Shown here: one piece after another, positions 46,556 through 56,486 of the stretch
Position numbering within the stretch: the first letter of the stretch is position 1
How the letters are laid out: every line of letters begins with the position of its first letter
The notes under the pieces: generated by a model
What the model was told of the DNA's origin: nothing
The model's input: the letters and a program-made list of their open reading frames with translations, nothing else
The model's database searches: none
Position numbers and translations under genes: made by a program
From: Opitutus sp.
GTDB taxonomy: Bacteria > Verrucomicrobiota > Verrucomicrobiae > Opitutales > Opitutaceae
Length of the DNA: 64,000 nt
NCBI GenBank assembly: GCA_009695065.1
Contig: SIBR01000002.1
Span: forward strand, 132,267-196,266
Reading direction: 5' to 3'

Positions 46556-47781
46556 GGTTTCAGTTCGGGAGCGGTGAGAGACCTGGGGGTTTCGTCCACG
46601 AGACGGGGTTCGACGATCTTTTTTTCGCTGCCGGCGCCGAGTTTCTCGAGCTTGCGCCCGGTGACGAGCAACTGGCTTTCGGTCTGGTAGACCGTGCTGT
46701 TGTAGGCGTCGACCGACTGGCGGAGGCGCTGGCCGAGGTCGTCCATATTTTTCGCGACCGCGGCGACGCGTTCGTGGAGCTCAAGGCCGAGCTTGCGAAT
46801 CTCATCGGCGTTTTTGGACAACGCCTCCTGTTTCCAGCCGTAGGCGGCGGCCTTGAGGAGCGCGATAAGGGTGGCGGGCGAGGCGAGGATGACGCCGACG
46901 CTGGTGCCGCGTTCGAACAGATCGGGTTCGTAGCGCAGTGCGGCGCTGTAGAACGCCTCGCCGGGGATGAAGAGCACGACGAACTCCGGCGAAGGCTGGA
47001 TGTTTTTCCAATAGGACTTGGCGCCGAGGGCGTCGATGTGGCCGCGGACGACGCGGGCGTGCTCTATGAATTTTGCTTTGCGGATGTTTTCGTCGCTGGC
47101 CTCGAGCGCTTCGAGGAAGGCCTGCATGGGGGCCTTGGCGTCGACGGCGATGCTCTTGCCCCCGGGGAGACGGATGATCATGTCGGGGCGGACGTCACCG
47201 GCGGCCTCCTGCTGGATGAAGTCGACGTTTTCGACCATGCCGGCGAGTTCGACAACGCGCTGGAGCTGCAGTTCACCCCAGCGGCCGGCGGTGCTGGTGC
47301 TGCGGAGCGAACGCGAGAGCTTCGTGGTCTCGGCTTGGAGGGTCGCGCTCGTGGTGGCGAGACCCTTGAGTTGTTCGGAGAGCGAGCCGTAGGCCTCTTT
47401 GCGGGCGTTTTCGAGGGCGATGATTTTCGTGTCCACTTTGTCGAGCGACTCGCGGATGGGTTTCACGAGCGAGTCGCCGGCGCGCTTGAGAAATTCGTCG
47501 CTGTTACGCGTGAGGGCGTCGGAAGCGAGGGCCTTGAACTCCACGGTAAGGCGCTCGCGGGCCTCGTTAAAGGCGGAGATTTTCTCGGCGGCGGCGGCGG
47601 ACTGCTTTTCGAGTTCGGTGGCCCGGCTACGCAGAGAGGCGAGTTCACCTTCCGCCTTGGTGAGGGACTGGGCGGCGAGGCGGGCGCGCTCGGCGAGCGC
47701 GGCAGAGCGGGCTTGGAATACGAGCCACACGATCAGCGCGGCGAGTGCGGCGGAGCCAAGGCCAACAATGATAAAAAGCAT
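46552..47781 (-). CDS. rmuC: RmuC-family protein
   Basis: A 409-residue protein with an N-terminal membrane helix (FIIVGLGSAALAALIVWLVF), a long coiled coil (about residues 25-110), and the RmuC nuclease-like core (GRWGELQLQRVVELAGM, then GGKSIAVDAKAPMQAFLEAL and EFVVLFIPGEAFYSAAL). RmuC limits DNA rearrangements such as inversion at short repeats and may act as a nuclease. It is the first gene of a two-gene leftward unit with the TIGR03067-like gene. Confidence 0.92.
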   Translation of the reverse strand: MLFIIVGLGSAALAALIVWLVFQARSAALAERARLAAQSLTKAEGELASLRSRATELEKQSAAAAEKISAFNEARERLTVEFKALASDALTRNSDEFLKRAGDSLVKPIRESLDKVDTKIIALENARKEAYGSLSEQLKGLATTSATLQAETTKLSRSLRSTSTAGRWGELQLQRVVELAGMVENVDFIQQEAAGDVRPDMIIRLPGGKSIAVDAKAPMQAFLEALEASDENIRKAKFIEHARVVRGHIDALGAKSYWKNIQPSPEFVVLFIPGEAFYSAALRYEPDLFERGTSVGVILASPATLIALLKAAAYGWKQEALSKNADEIRKLGLELHERVAAVAKNMDDLGQRLRQSVDAYNSTVYQTESQLLVTGRKLEKLGAGSEKKIVEPRLVDETPRSLTAPELKP

Positions 47782-47970
47782 GTAAAGAACGTCGGGATTC
47801 GATTCCGGCAGATCAATCCTTGATGCGTGCTTGGACAGGCGAATTTACGAACTGCAAGCAGCGGGGTGCGGCCCCCGCATCCCCGCCGGGTCCGTCATTT
47901 TCGCATGTTGCCGAGAAAATCTCCGCCGCCGTCCCCTCGGCCAAACCTCCCGTGCGGGTGATTGCCCCCC

Positions 47971-48350
47971 GTGGAAAAGACCTCCGTGCTCGTGGTGGAT
48001 GACGAGTACGGTTCGCGTGAATCCATTGCATTTAGTTTGGCCGCGGAATTTGCGGTCGATACGGCGGAGCGCGCCAAGTAGGCGCTGGCGAAAATCGGTG
48101 CCCGGCCCTACAGCGCCGTGGTGCTCGACATTCGCATGCCGGAGATGGACGGGATCCGGGCGTTGGAGGAGTTGCGCAAGGTGGATCCCAATGTGTCGGT
48201 GATCATGCTGACGGGCTACGGGGCTTTGCTCACGGCGCAACAGGCGATGGTGGCGGGAGCCAACCAGTATTTGCGGAAGCCGCCGGATATCCTCGAACTC
48301 ATCGAGGCGGTCCGCAAGCAAACGCAGGCGCCGCGGCTGCGCCGGGCGCA
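47971..48350 (+). pseudogene. Truncated response regulator with an in-frame TAG
   Basis: From GTG 47971 the frame reads a CheY-like receiver domain: VLVVDDEYGSRESIAFSLA, then TAG at 48079-48081 (after TAERAK), then ALAKIGARPYSAVVLDIRMP, DGIRALEELRKVDPN and ANQYLRKPPDILELIEAVRK. The phosphoacceptor aspartate (VVLDIRMPEMD) and the lysine (LRKPPD) are retained. The stop lies where a Glu codon (GAG) would be expected. After about 48345 the frame has no response-regulator output domain and runs into sulfotransferase sequence. A functional protein is very unlikely. Confidence 0.87.
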
Positions 48351-48664
48351 GGCGGACGCTTGCGGCGGACGGACGATATTTCGAGCTGCGCTACGAGCGG
48401 CTGTGCCAGGATCCGGTGAAGGAACTGTCGGCGTTGCTGCCGGTGCTCGGGCTGCCTGTTTCCGACGAAGTTTTGAAGCCGCTCGCGGTGGCGCATGCCG
48501 GACCCTCCCGGCCGAACGCCGTGATCGCGAAATTCAAAAAAGACCGGCTGGTGGTGCGGAGCTTCGAGGAGCGGGGCTGGCCCGCCGGCTGGGGCCGCCA
48601 GGTGCGCGCCCGCTTTCTGACGGTCGCAGGCAAGCCCATGCGCGAGCTGGGCTATCTCGTCTAG
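48344..48664 (+). pseudogene. C-terminal fragment of a sulfotransferase
   Basis: A short frame in a different phase reads GRYFELRYERLCQDPVKELS, then LLPVLGLPVSDEVLKPL, and a C-terminus ending ARFLTVAGKPMRELGYLV. RYExLxxDP followed by a leucine-rich helix is the C-terminal signature of PAPS-dependent sulfotransferases. The N-terminal PAPS-binding half is missing. The fragment begins directly where the broken response regulator ends. Its stop shares CTAG (48661-48664) with the stop of the ABC gene on the opposite strand. Confidence 0.75.
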
Positions 48665-49635
48665 CGGTTGGTGAAGAGTTCCGCGATGACGTCCTCCAGA
48701 GGGACGTCTTCGATCGTGATGTCGGCGACCGGGCCGGCGCTCAGGATCTCCTGCGAGACGGCCACGATGTTTTCGGCCGGAACGCGGAGCGTGAATTTGC
48801 CGTCTTCGGCCCGCTTCGTCTCGCCATGGCGCGACTGCCACGTGTCGGGAAAAGCGCCCACCTGCGGGAGGAAGGTCACGATCTTCTGTTTGGCCCCACC
48901 GGCATTTTCGAGCCCGGCCAGCGCGCCGTCGTAGATTTTCGATCCCTTGTGGATCACGATGACGCGTTCGCAGAGTTCCTTGATGTCCGCCATGTAGTGG
49001 CTGGTGAGGAGAATCGTCACGCGATACCGGCGGTTGTAGTCGCGGAGAAACTGGCGAACGGCTTTCTGGGAAACGACGTCGAGTCCGATCGTTGGTTCGT
49101 CGAGGAAGAGTACACGGGGGCGGTGGAGCAGCGCGGCAATCAGTTCCATCTTCATCCGCTCGCCGAGGGACAGCTCACGGACCATCACGTTGAGCTTCTT
49201 GCCGACGTCCAGCAGGATGACGAGTTCGTCGAGGGTCGTTTTGAAGGCCTCGTGCGGAATGGCGTAGATCGCGCGCAACAAATGGAAGGATTCGATGGCC
49301 GGGAGATCCCACCAGAGCTGGTTTTTCTGGCCGAGGACGAGGGCGAAAAGGCGCCGGTAGGCGTTTTCGCGCCGGGTGGGGTCGAAGCCCGCGACCCGGG
49401 CGGTGCCGCTCGTGGGGTAGATCAGGCCCGAAAGCATTTTCAGGGTGGTCGTTTTGCCGGCGCCGTTGGGGCCGAGGAAGCCGACGAACTCGCCTTCTGC
49501 GATCGAGAACGAGACATCCTTGGCCGCCGCGGTTTCCTCGAAGTCGCGTTTGAACAACCCGGTCACGCCGCCCCAGAAACCCGGGCGCTTCTTGTAGGTA
49601 CGGAAGACTCGCGTCAGGTTCTGAACTTCGATCAT
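48661..49635 (-). CDS. ABC-2 type transporter ATPase
   Basis: A 324-residue ABC ATPase with Walker A GPNGAGKTT (55-63), Q-loop (ALVLGQKNQLWW), Walker B (RVLFLDEPTIGLDVVS) and H-loop (LLTSHYMADI). The signature motif reads LSLGERMKME rather than LSGGQ, as in some ABC-2 export ATPases. Its C-terminal region (AENIVAVSQEILSAGPVADI) may regulate the partner. No membrane partner (ABC-2 permease) is visible next to it. The upstream neighbour is the membrane spermidine-synthase-like gene (41-bp gap). Confidence 0.9.
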   Translation of the reverse strand: MIEVQNLTRVFRTYKKRPGFWGGVTGLFKRDFEETAAAKDVSFSIAEGEFVGFLGPNGAGKTTTLKMLSGLIYPTSGTARVAGFDPTRRENAYRRLFALVLGQKNQLWWDLPAIESFHLLRAIYAIPHEAFKTTLDELVILLDVGKKLNVMVRELSLGERMKMELIAALLHRPRVLFLDEPTIGLDVVSQKAVRQFLRDYNRRYRVTILLTSHYMADIKELCERVIVIHKGSKIYDGALAGLENAGGAKQKIVTFLPQVGAFPDTWQSRHGETKRAEDGKFTLRVPAENIVAVSQEILSAGPVADITIEDVPLEDVIAELFTNR

Positions 49636-49676
49636 GAGGCAGAAGATTCAGCGGACGGAATCGATTATCGAGCAGA

Positions 49677-51815
49677 TTACGGCGCCGGGGGCGACGGAAG
49701 GTGGCCGCGCCCGGCCGCTTCGCCGGTGGCCGAGGCGTTCAGCGGAGAACGTCGCTGCCGCAGCAGACAAAGCAGGCTGCCCGCATACGCGGCGATCACG
49801 AGGCCGCCGAGGGCCTGACTGCCGACCCACATGCCCAGATATTCGCAAAAACCGCCGAGCGTGGCGCCGATGAGATTGGCGCCCAGCGCGAGGGCTGGCA
49901 CCCGGTCCTCGCGAAACGTGGTCGAAAAAATCAGCCCGGCGAAAAAGATCGGGAGCGGCACGACGAAAACTGTCCACGCCACGCGCCAGCCGAGTTCCCG
50001 GGCCAGGATGAATTCGCGGGGCAGCGCTAGCACGACGACCAGCGCTACGAAGAGCGGGGCGTAGAGCCAGAGGTTGAACTGGCGGATGAAGCGCAGCGCG
50101 ACCCAGTTGGCGAGGAGCACCATCAGCAACACGCCGGCGATGACCAGCGTCGTGACCAACCAGGTGGTGCCGAAGTAGAGTGAGCAATCGCCGATGCTTT
50201 TGGTCTGCAGGAGGAGAAAGCCCCAGCCGAGAAGTAGGAAATGCCCGTCGCCGGGCCCGAAGCCCGCGCCGCGAAACCCGAGCAGTGCACCGAGGGAGAT
50301 GGTCAGCAGCGCCCCGATGACGACAGCGTAGTCGGTGGGGATGCCGCGCTTTTCGAGGTAAACAAAGGGCCAGTCGTCGGTGGCGAGGTCGACGGGGCGT
50401 TTGGTGGCGCGCCTTAGTTTCCACTCTCCGATTTCCGCCGGGGGATTGGGCGTGGCCTGCTTGGACGCGATGAACGTGAGAGTGCCCTTGCCCACGTAGA
50501 CCCACGGCGGAGTCCCGGTCGCCTCCTCGATCATTTGGGAAAATTTTTGCGCCAGCCATTCCCGCGACACCGAGAAAGAAACCGACATGATGCCTTCCGG
50601 AGCGACCCGGGCAAAAGCCTGCCGAAACCCCTCGACGGTGTAGGTGTAGCCGTCGAGCCGGAGACTGGCGCCGTAACTAAACAGGGCCTGGCTGTCGAGG
50701 TGACCGAAGACCACCAGGTCGAAGCGCCCGCTGCCCTGCTGCAAGAAGGAGCGGGCGTCGTCGATGTGCAGGAAGACCCTGGGATCCGCGTAGGGTGCGG
50801 CGGCGCTGTAGCGCGCACTGATTTTCGGAATGACGGGATCGATTTCGATGGCGTCGACGCGCTGGGCGCCCCGCAGCAACGCGGCCTCGACATCCATGCC
50901 GCCGCCCGCGCCCAGGACCAGCACTCGCGCCGGATTTTTCACCACGTGGTAGGGCAGGTCGTACTGGTTGAAGTGAGCGGCGACCAGTTGCTGCAACGCA
51001 CTGCCGGGGGTGTAGCGGGCCACATTGATCGAGCCGTGCCGTTGATAAAAATCCTGGTTCACCCGCACGTTGTAGAGTGGCGGGTCGAGCACGGTGCGGA
51101 GGTTTGCGGGCGGCAGGCCGGCCGTTTCCTCCGTAAACCATCCGGTGGTCGGCCGGTTATCCGGCTGGCTTTCGAGATGCACGCGATTTTCGCGGATGGT
51201 GATGAAATAATAGGGCGACCACCACGTCTGATCGCGCTGGCTCGACCACGCCACGGCGCCCAGGCCCACGGCGTAGAGCGGCAGCGTCCAGCGGCGGTGC
51301 GCGCCTCCCGCGGCAAGAAATACGAGCGCGACGACGAGGGCGATGCCGATGACCGGGGAAATATGGAGAAAGGAAAAAAGCCCGAAGGTCAGTGTGCCCC
51401 CAAGGCTGCCCGCCAGATCCCACACGTAGGCGCGAAGCGCGGGTAGTCGCTGGAATTGCGCGCCGATTTGCTCGCCGAGCGGTACGAAAACGAGGCTGTT
51501 GAGCAGGAAAATCAGGATCAGGGCGGCGTAGGAAAAGGTCTTGGTTTCGGGGAGGCCGAATCGCAGTTCACCACTGCCGCCAGGCAGCGCGACAGCGCGC
51601 AGGCCCACGAGAAGCACGATGTTCACGGCCAGAAACAGCGGGAAGAAGCGGAAGAGGTTTCAATGGCGCGCGCAGAGAATCGCCCTAATCCCGAGTCCCA
51701 GAAACGAGCTGACGAGCATCAGGTTCGCATAGTAGGCCACGAGCCGGATCTCGGACGGCACCCATCGGATCACCATGAGTTCCAAAAACAGCGCAGCGAA
51801 CGACAGCACGAACAA
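49677..51815 (-). pseudogene. Membrane spermidine-synthase-like protein interrupted by TGA
   Basis: Upstream of GTG 51626, the same frame continues to an N-terminal membrane region (FVLSFAALFLELMVIRWVPS, then ANLMLVSSFLGLG) that could start at TTG 51815 or GTG 51809. A single TGA at 51660-51662, between ILCARH and NLFRFFPLF, interrupts it. Downstream the frame is open to the end: membrane helices, then a spermidine-synthase-like Rossmann domain (VLVLGAGGGMDVEAALLRGA; HIDDARSFL), then C-terminal membrane helices. If GTG 51626 were used, the protein would be 649 residues but would lack the first two helices. The stop looks like a TGG to TGA change, but sequencing error cannot be excluded. Confidence 0.65.
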
Positions 51816-52108
51816 CCGGACGGACGGTGTCCCGGTGGTCAGCGGGGGGCGTTACGTCGTCCGGGGATGAAATCATACGACGGTAAATACCCGGGCCATG
51901 GGTCGGCGAGTGAACGGCAAACGAAGGACGATGCAACGGAAGTTTTTCCGACCGGAGTCACCGGTGATCGGACCGACCCTTGGCGCGGGCTGGGGCGGGG
52001 GAAATTTGGTTCGTGACTGCTCTGGTCTTGGCCGGGGCCGAACGGTGACCGACAGGCGAAATCGCTCACTTTACGCGGCGGCACTTCCATGTATGGTGAG
52101 CGGAGGCA
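51816..52108. other. Intergenic region upstream of the divergent lipoprotein gene
   Basis: No gene is supported here. The left end adjoins the uncertain 5' end of the membrane protein. Short frames on both strands lack protein character. The right end leads to the start of the BamE-like lipoprotein. Confidence 0.4.
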
Positions 52109-52681
52109 ATGAATCGCAAACGTCAACTTTTTATCGGATTGTTGATGATGGTGGTCTGGCTGGCGGGATGCGGTACGCCGCAGATCAATCGCATCGACCA
52201 GAATCGGGAAGTCTACGAGACGTGGCCGATTGAGACGAAGCAGGCGGTGCTGGACGGAAAGATCGAAGTGGGGATGACGCTCGAGATGGTGCGCGTGGCT
52301 TGGGGGCAGCCGACCGAGGTGATTTCGCGGTCCACGGGTCCGGGCGATGAGGAAATCTGGATTTATCGCAAAGGCGGAAATGAGGACTACTCGATGGGCG
52401 GCCCGGGTGGAGTCTACGGTGGCGGTTATCCGGGCACTATGGGTGGAGGAAACACGGTCGGTATCGGCGTCGCCACCGGCCGTGGAATGGGAACCGTTGT
52501 TGGGCCCGTCGTCGGGGGCGGGATGGGCGGCATGGGCGGCGGCCTCGGCGGGATGGGTGGAATTGGCGGCATGGGCGGCGTCGGTGGCATGGGAACGCCC
52601 GTCATGACGACACCAAGCCGCGTCGAGGAGAAGGAGGTCGTATTTCGCAGCGGAGTTGTCTACCGCGCCGACAGTCCTTGA
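52109..52681 (+). CDS. BamE/SmpA-like lipoprotein with a Gly-Met-rich repeat region
   Basis: A 190-residue lipoprotein with lipobox LAGC (Cys21). Residues about 50-85 resemble BamE/OmlA (GKIEVGMTLEMVRVAWGQPT, EIWIYRKGG). A Gly/Met-rich low-complexity region follows (about residues 95-165, units like GGMGG and GGIGGMGG). The BamE-like part suggests an outer-membrane role. The repeat region has no clear homologue in my knowledge and could be a surface or adhesive segment. ATG 52109 gives a normal lipoprotein signal. Confidence 0.78.
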   Translation: MNRKRQLFIGLLMMVVWLAGCGTPQINRIDQNREVYETWPIETKQAVLDGKIEVGMTLEMVRVAWGQPTEVISRSTGPGDEEIWIYRKGGNEDYSMGGPGGVYGGGYPGTMGGGNTVGIGVATGRGMGTVVGPVVGGGMGGMGGGLGGMGGIGGMGGVGGMGTPVMTTPSRVEEKEVVFRSGVVYRADSP

Positions 52682-52708
52682 GGGGTGCAGCGCCTCGCGG
52701 CGCTCAGC

Positions 52709-53488
52709 TCACCGGCCGAGCTTTTTATAATCGAGCACGGTGTGGCTGATACAGCCGGCCGCGAGCGCGGCACGATCGGTGAGGGGGGCGGTGGGCGAGA
52801 GGTCGTCGCCTAGGCGAAAGATCAGCCGATGCGTTCCGTCGTCGCCAGCAGGACTGAAAAGACCAGGCACAACGACCTGCGCGGGCACGGTCCGGCGCAC
52901 GGGCGAGTCCGGGTGGCAGGGCAGGGGGAAATTCACATTGTGGACAATGAAGCTCCGGGTCGGAGTTGCCGCCGCCAGTTCGGGGGCGAGGCGCGCGGCA
53001 TGCTGTGCGGACGTTTTCAAAATCGCATGAAGCTCGGGATCAGGCACGTTCCCCGCCGCCTTGAGCCGATCGTAGATTTCGACCGTGAGATCCTGGGAAA
53101 AGGCGATGGCCGGGAGGCCGTGCAACGCTCCCTCCCACGCGCCGGCGACGGTGCCGCTGGCGATGATGAAGCCCAACGAGACGTTGAGCCCGACGTTGAT
53201 ACCGCTGAGGACGGCGTCGATCTCCAGCGCGCGGGGCAGCAAATGGCCGATCGCGATATTGACGCCATCGCTGGGCGTACCATCGACGATCCATGTGGGG
53301 CAGCCCAATCCCCGGTCGGCGGCGGCGGCGTGCACAGGGCGGTGGCGGGACTTGGCCGCGCCGATCCAGCTTTGTTCGCGCTTCGGGGCAACGACGTAGA
53401 TTTGGTGACCGGTGGCCTGCAAGGCCCGCACGAGTTCATGCAGGAACACGCTGTCGATGCCGTCGTCGTTCGTGACCAGAAAGCGCAT
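52709..53488 (-). CDS. surE: 5'/3'-nucleotidase SurE
   Basis: A 259-residue protein whose start at ATG 53488 gives the SurE N-terminus with metal-binding Asp-Asp ([13 protein letters not shown]). It also has the conserved asparagine segment ([14 protein letters not shown]), GINVGLN and [10 protein letters not shown]. SurE hydrolyses nucleoside monophosphates and helps with stationary-phase survival. It is convergent with the BamE-like lipoprotein gene and lies 227 bp downstream of pnp. Confidence 0.93.
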   Translation of the reverse strand: MRFLVTNDDGIDSVFLHELVRALQATGHQIYVVAPKREQSWIGAAKSRHRPVHAAAADRGLGCPTWIVDGTPSDGVNIAIGHLLPRALEIDAVLSGINVGLNVSLGFIIASGTVAGAWEGALHGLPAIAFSQDLTVEIYDRLKAAGNVPDPELHAILKTSAQHAARLAPELAAATPTRSFIVHNVNFPLPCHPDSPVRRTVPAQVVVPGLFSPAGDDGTHRLIFRLGDDLSPTAPLTDRAALAAGCISHTVLDYKKLGR

Positions 53489-53640
53489 CCCAACAGGCGC
53501 GCAGGAAGAGCGCGGTGGGGCAAAGAAAAATTGTCGATGAACTTTGGCGCGCAAGTGTTTCGCGCCGACACCGACCAAACAGGCGCCGCCAATCGCTACC
53601 TCGCCTTATCCGAGTGGCAGGCCACGCGGGTGGCGGGTGG

Positions 53641-53674
53641 AAAAAGAAAAAGCCGCGACTTGGGTCGCGGCTTT
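53641..53674 (-). terminator. Rho-independent terminator of the rpsO-pnp transcript
   Basis: A perfect 11-bp stem AAAGCCGCGAC (53649-53659) / GTCGCGGCTTT (53664-53674) with a 4-nt loop lies 42 bp past the pnp stop. Read leftward, it is followed by TTCTTTTT, giving a strong intrinsic terminator. Confidence 0.88.
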
Positions 53675-53715
53675 GAGATTGAGCGTGGCTCGGGGCCACG
53701 GCCAAAACAAGCGGG

Positions 53716-55914
53716 TTACGGCGTGGCCGTGGGCGCGGCGGCTTGCCCCTGGGCTTCCATTTCCTTCATCGCGGCTTTGCGCGAAAGGCGGACCTTGCCG
53801 CTGCGCTCGTCGATGCCGATGCATTTCACCCAGATCATCTCGCCCATCTTTACGACGTCCTCGGTGCGGCGCACGCGGAAGTCGGCGAGTTCGCTGATGT
53901 GGCAGAGCCCCTCCTTGCCGGGGGTGCATTCGACGAAGGCGCCGAAGTCTTTGATGCCGGTGATGCGACCGTTGTAGAGCTTGCCGACTTCGATCGGGGT
54001 GCCACCACCACCGCCGCCGGGGCCGGAGCCGCCGCCGCACAGACCGTCGATTTCCGCGATGGCACGGGCCATGGCGTCGCCGTTGTTGGAATAGATGAAC
54101 ACCTTGCCGGAATCGTCCTCGGCGATGTCGATCTGCGCACCGGTCGTCTCGGTGATGCGGCGGATCGTCTTGCCGCCGGGCCCGATGAGGAGACCGATCT
54201 TTTCCGGATCGATCTGGATCGTCTGGATGCGCGGGGCGAACTTGCTGAGGTCGGCACGGGGAGCCGGCAGCGAGGCGAGCATGGACTTGAGGATTTCGAT
54301 CCGCGCGTCGCGGGCCTGGAAGACGGCGGTCTTCGCGATCTCGAACGGCAGACCGTGGATCTTCAAATCGAGCTGGAAGCCCGTGATGCCCTTGGTGGTG
54401 CCCGCGAGCTTGAAGTCCATGTCGCCGAAGTGGTCCTCTTCGCCGAGAATGTCGGTGATGGTGGTCCACTTCGTGATCGAACCGTCGGGACCATTCTCGG
54501 TCATGAGTCCGCACGAAATGCCGGCGACCGGCGCGATGATCGGCACGCCGGCGTCCATGAGGGCGAGACAGCCACCGCAGACCGACGCCATCGAAGTCGA
54601 GCCGTTGGAGGCCATGATTTCGGAGACGACGCGGATGGAGTAGGGGAAGGCGTCCTCCGGGGGGAGGACGGGCACCAGCGACCGCTCGGCGAGCGCGCCG
54701 TGGCCGATTTCGCGGCGGCCCGGGCCGGTGAAGCGGCCCGTTTCACCAACTGAGAATGGCGGGAAATTATAGTGGAGAATGAAGCTCTTGGAGGTCGCGC
54801 CACCCGTGAGGCCGTCCATGTTCTGGGCTTCCTTCGTAGGCCCGAGGGTGACGATGGCGATGTTTTGGGTGTCGCCCCGTTGGAACGTGGCGGAACCGTG
54901 CACACGCGGAAGGACCCCGACTTCGGAGTGAAGCGGGCGCACCGTCTTCGCATCGCGGCCATCGGCGCGGACCCCGCGCTCGAGGACCGTCCGGCGGTAG
55001 GCCTTATATTGGAGATCCTCGAACACGACGTTCAGGTCGACGTCGCTAAAACGCCCTTCGCCGAGCTCGGCGACGAGGGCGACTTTCGCCTCCTCCTTGA
55101 GCATCTTGACGGCGACGCTGCGGATGGCCTTTTCCTTGCCGAAAATGGCCTGGGCCAGACGGGTGTCGGGCACGACGCGCTCGATGATCGCCCGGGCTTC
55201 GGGTGTGGCACCGACCAAGGGGAAGGTGGATTTGGTTTTACCGGTGAGGGTAACCAGTTCCTTGATGGCAGTGATGATCGGCTGAATGGCCTGGTGTCCG
55301 AATTCGAGCGCCTTAATGAACTCTTCCTCGGGCAGCTGGTCGGCCGAACCTTCGATCATCAGCATGTGCTTGTCGTTACCGACGTAAATCATGTCGAGCG
55401 CCGAGGAGTACATCTGCTCGATGGTCGGATTGGCGACGAACTGGCCGTCGATCAGGGCGACGCGGACGCAGCCGATCGGACCGTTCCACGGGATATCCGA
55501 AATCGCGAGCGCGGCGCTGGCGCCGTTAACCATCGGAATGTCGGAGTCGTTGACCTGGTCGGCCGACATCAGCTGGCCGATGATCTGGACTTCGTTCAGG
55601 AAGCCCTCCGGGAAGAGAGGCCGGCAAGGACGATCGCAGAGGCGGGAAGTGAGGATTTCCTTTTCGGACGGACGACCCTCGCGCTTGAAGTAACCGCCGG
55701 GGAAGCGGCCGGCCGCGGCGTATTTGTCGCGGTAGTCGACGGTGAGCGGGAAGAAGTCCTGACCGGGGCGCATGTTCTGCGCGACGCAGGCGGTGACGAA
55801 GACGTTGGTCTCGCCGACGCAAACGTTGACGGCGCCATTGGCGAGTTGGGCGTAGGTGCCGGTGGAGAACGTGATCCCGAGGCCGGGCACGGTGACGGAG
55901 TGTTTCTGATTCAT
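53716..55914 (-). CDS. pnp: Polyribonucleotide nucleotidyltransferase (PNPase)
   Basis: A 732-residue protein starting at ATG 55914; an upstream in-frame ATG at 55977 would add a weakly supported extension. It contains both RNase PH-like core domains ([25 protein letters not shown]-like [11 protein letters not shown]), a KH domain ([15 protein letters not shown]), and a C-terminal S1 domain ([20 protein letters not shown]). PNPase degrades RNA phosphorolytically from the 3' end. The gene order rpsO-pnp is widely conserved. It is followed by the terminator at 53641. Confidence 0.96.
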   Translation of the reverse strand: MNQKHSVTVPGLGITFSTGTYAQLANGAVNVCVGETNVFVTACVAQNMRPGQDFFPLTVDYRDKYAAAGRFPGGYFKREGRPSEKEILTSRLCDRPCRPLFPEGFLNEVQIIGQLMSADQVNDSDIPMVNGASAALAISDIPWNGPIGCVRVALIDGQFVANPTIEQMYSSALDMIYVGNDKHMLMIEGSADQLPEEEFIKALEFGHQAIQPIITAIKELVTLTGKTKSTFPLVGATPEARAIIERVVPDTRLAQAIFGKEKAIRSVAVKMLKEEAKVALVAELGEGRFSDVDLNVVFEDLQYKAYRRTVLERGVRADGRDAKTVRPLHSEVGVLPRVHGSATFQRGDTQNIAIVTLGPTKEAQNMDGLTGGATSKSFILHYNFPPFSVGETGRFTGPGRREIGHGALAERSLVPVLPPEDAFPYSIRVVSEIMASNGSTSMASVCGGCLALMDAGVPIIAPVAGISCGLMTENGPDGSITKWTTITDILGEEDHFGDMDFKLAGTTKGITGFQLDLKIHGLPFEIAKTAVFQARDARIEILKSMLASLPAPRADLSKFAPRIQTIQIDPEKIGLLIGPGGKTIRRITETTGAQIDIAEDDSGKVFIYSNNGDAMARAIAEIDGLCGGGSGPGGGGGGTPIEVGKLYNGRITGIKDFGAFVECTPGKEGLCHISELADFRVRRTEDVVKMGEMIWVKCIGIDERSGKVRLSRKAAMKEMEAQGQAAAPTATP

Positions 55915-56092
55915 TTCGGACGGATGTTTTCGGATGCGGACAGTGTCGGCGGATGGGACGGGCGCGGCCAGCGACACACGACTGGTACGGCCCGGTGGCT
56001 TCCGCGGAGCGGAAGCGGCGGCGGCAGAAGTGCCGCTGCGGATAGTTGACTGTTTAGGAACCCGCTTCGGTCAGCTCGCTCAGACGCGAGAG

Positions 56093-56145
56093 ATTTCCGT
56101 TTGGCGTCTGCAGCGTCCCGGAGTGGCGAGGCGGCAAACGGAAAT
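56093..56145. promoter_or_regulatory. Inverted repeat in the pnp leader
   Basis: Perfect 11-bp arms ATTTCCGTTTG (56093-56103) and CAAACGGAAAT (56135-56145) lie between the rpsO-proximal hairpin and the pnp start. In some bacteria, RNase III cleaves a long pnp leader stem and PNPase then represses its own synthesis. A comparable role here is inference. Confidence 0.5.
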
Positions 56146-56177
56146 GTCCCGGTCTGGATTCGAGTGTCAGTAACGAC

Positions 56178-56208
56178 AACGGGCGACCCGCGGATCGGGT
56201 CGCCCGTT
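56178..56208 (-). terminator. Strong hairpin just after rpsO
   Basis: A perfect 13-bp stem AACGGGCGACCCG (56178-56190) / CGGGTCGCCCGTT (56196-56208) with a 5-nt loop (CGGAT) lies 12 bp past the rpsO stop. There is no U-tract, so it is more likely a partial terminator or RNA-stabilising hairpin between rpsO and pnp. Confidence 0.7.
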
Positions 56209-56219
56209 AGACGAAAGCA

Positions 56220-56486
56220 TTATCTGCGAAGGTTTAGTTTCTGCAGCAACTCGTTATATTTCGGCAGATTATGCCGCTTGAGATAATCGAGGAGCTTGCG
56301 ACGGCGGGAAGCCATCTGCAGAAGCCCGCGGCGCGAGTGGAAGTCTTTGCGGTGCGTACGCAGATGCTCGGTCAAGTGATTGATGCGAGCGGTCAGCAGC
56401 GCCACCTGGACTTCGGACGAACCGGTATCCTTCTCGTGGGTTTTGTATTCGGCTATGATTTCGGGTTTAACGACTGTGGTGGACAT
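56220..56486 (-). CDS. rpsO: 30S ribosomal protein S15
   Basis: An 88-residue protein with the S15 features [17 protein letters not shown] start (here [19 protein letters not shown]), [20 protein letters not shown] and [13 protein letters not shown]. It binds the central domain of 16S rRNA early in 30S assembly. The length is standard. It heads the rpsO-pnp unit. A small hairpin (GGTGCC-N6-GGCACC, 56515-56532) lies 28 bp upstream; whether it has any role in S15 autoregulation cannot be told. Confidence 0.97.
   Translation of the reverse strand: MSTTVVKPEIIAEYKTHEKDTGSSEVQVALLTARINHLTEHLRTHRKDFHSRRGLLQMASRRRKLLDYLKRHNLPKYNELLQKLNLRR

Noticed and set aside
51660..51662. Selenocysteine or other recoding at the in-frame TGA
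   Set aside because: No SECIS-like hairpin was noticed after it, and the position is a membrane loop rather than a redox site.
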